From VRUE01 sp036525295 (GTDB lineage: Bacteria > Actinomycetota > Thermoleophilia > Solirubrobacterales > 70-9), in assembly GCA_036525295.1 (NCBI GenBank), contig DATDAQ010000011.1:1-11885 (forward strand): a stretch of 11,885 bases of DNA, given 5' to 3'. Shown one piece after another: positions 11,369 to 11,885 of the stretch. The notes below the pieces were generated by a model, which worked only from the letters and a program-made list of their open reading frames with translations, did not search any database and was not told the origin of the DNA. Each line of letters begins with the position of its first letter. The stretch's first letter is position 1. The position numbers and the translations under genes were made by a program.

Positions 11369-11885
11369 GTGTCAGCTGCGGCCAGCTGGAGGGGTCGCCC
11401 AAGTCGATCCGCGGCAGCAGCGCGACCCTGACGCCGGAGAGCGCCTCGATCGTCTCGCAGTTGGACCGCTCGATCTCGCTCGGCGACTCCGGCCAGGGAG
11501 TGAGGACCACCAGCTCGACGATCAGGCCTGCGGAATGCGCGGCCTCGATCGTCAGCAGCGTGTGGTTGATCGTGCCCAGGCCGGGCGATGCGGCTATAGC
11601 GAGTGGTAGGCCCAGATCGGCTGCGAAGTCGCGGACGAGGTAGTCGTCGCGGAGGGGAACGAGCAGGCCGCCGACGCCCTCGCAGACGAGCACGTCGGCA
11701 TTGGCCGCTGCGGCGCCGACCGCAGTGCGAAGCCGCTCAGGGTCGATCTCCTCGCCGGCCAGCGCAGCGGCGAGGTGCGGTGAAGCCGGCGGCCCGTACC
11801 GGTAGGGCGCAATCTCCTCGTCGGTCTGCCCTGACCCAGCGGCCCGCCGCAGTAGCGCATGGTCCGCCTCCCCCTCCCGGGGGGG
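11361..11885 (-). CDS. bioD: Dethiobiotin synthetase BioD (5' part beyond the right edge)
   Basis: ATP-dependent dethiobiotin synthetase, which closes the ureido ring of biotin from 7,8-diaminopelargonic acid, CO2 and ATP, the step after BioA. 174 C-terminal residues are visible; the N-terminal P-loop lies outside the window. The frame is open to the edge. Family features in visible numbering: SGQTDEE at 18-24, YRYGPPASPHLAA at 28-40 (family Y-F-x-P-x-SPH), VLVCEGVGGLLVPL at 65-78 (family VLVEGAGG-x-x-x-PL), and SPGLGTINHTLLTIEAA at 100-116 (family LG-x-INH-x-L-T). The usual Asn-Asp after the next strand is replaced by LTPWPE. The methionine codon at 11693 is internal, since the family sequence clearly continues upstream. 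The stop lies in TCAGCTGA, shared with yaaA. Confidence 0.95.
   Translation of the reverse strand, partial: PPREGEADHALLRRAAGSGQTDEEIAPYRYGPPASPHLAAALAGEEIDPERLRTAVGAAAANADVLVCEGVGGLLVPLRDDYLVRDFAADLGLPLAIAASPGLGTINHTLLTIEAAHSAGLIVELVVLTPWPESPSEIERSNCETIEALSGVRVALLPRIDLGDPSSWPQLTLS

Noticed and set aside
1..11885. tRNA, rRNA, transposase, integrase or riboswitch features.
   Set aside because: I found no cloverleaf, ribosomal or transposase-like sequence, and no recognised riboswitch core, on either strand by reading.

Overview
The window is high-GC DNA with dense, short-spaced genes, frequent GTG/TTG starts and few Shine-Dalgarno sequences. Its gene content (ChoD-type GMC oxidoreductase, DesA3-type acyl-CoA desaturase with its own reductase, MarR plus DHA2 exporter) points to an actinobacterium. 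A deep lineage such as Thermoleophilia would fit, but that is an inference from gene style, not a placement.

Layout. 1-1633, minus strand: lemA, then rubredoxin, then a ChoD-like GMC oxidoreductase that runs off the left edge. 1735-2406, plus: an unrecognised protein divergent from lemA, ending at a large stem-loop. 2554-4534, minus: bioA followed by a NUDIX hydrolase. 4535-4628: divergent promoter region with a 16-bp dyad. 4629-6981, plus: ferredoxin-type reductase and membrane desaturase, a two-gene electron-transfer and desaturation operon. 7049-8383, minus: a Fic-domain protein of visibly lower GC. 8384-8654: an unusual divergent control region. 8655-11368, plus: marR, a 14-TM DHA2 transporter (4-nt TTGA overlap) and yaaA. 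11361-11885, minus: C-terminal part of bioD, overlapping yaaA tail to tail and running off the right edge.

The most striking object lies just upstream of fic. Seven exact copies of the octamer ATCTCCAA / TTGGAGAT plus one degenerate copy sit at 8388-8476. All are placed symmetrically around position 8432, so the 89-bp block is one long dyad (33 of the 41 arm pairs match by my count) made of half-sites mostly 10-12 bp apart. The copy next to the fic start codon also supplies its Shine-Dalgarno sequence. The Fic protein ends in what looks like a winged helix, so autoregulation at DNA level, or RNA hairpin control of translation, are testable ideas.

Other structures worth attention: a perfect 18-bp-arm inverted repeat just before marR; a 28-bp repeat in inverted copies on both sides of the NUDIX gene, one of which forms the terminator-like hairpin; a perfect 26-bp palindrome inside an apparent in-frame insertion of the desaturase; and biotin genes bioA and bioD on the same strand but separated by about 6.8 kb of unrelated genes.
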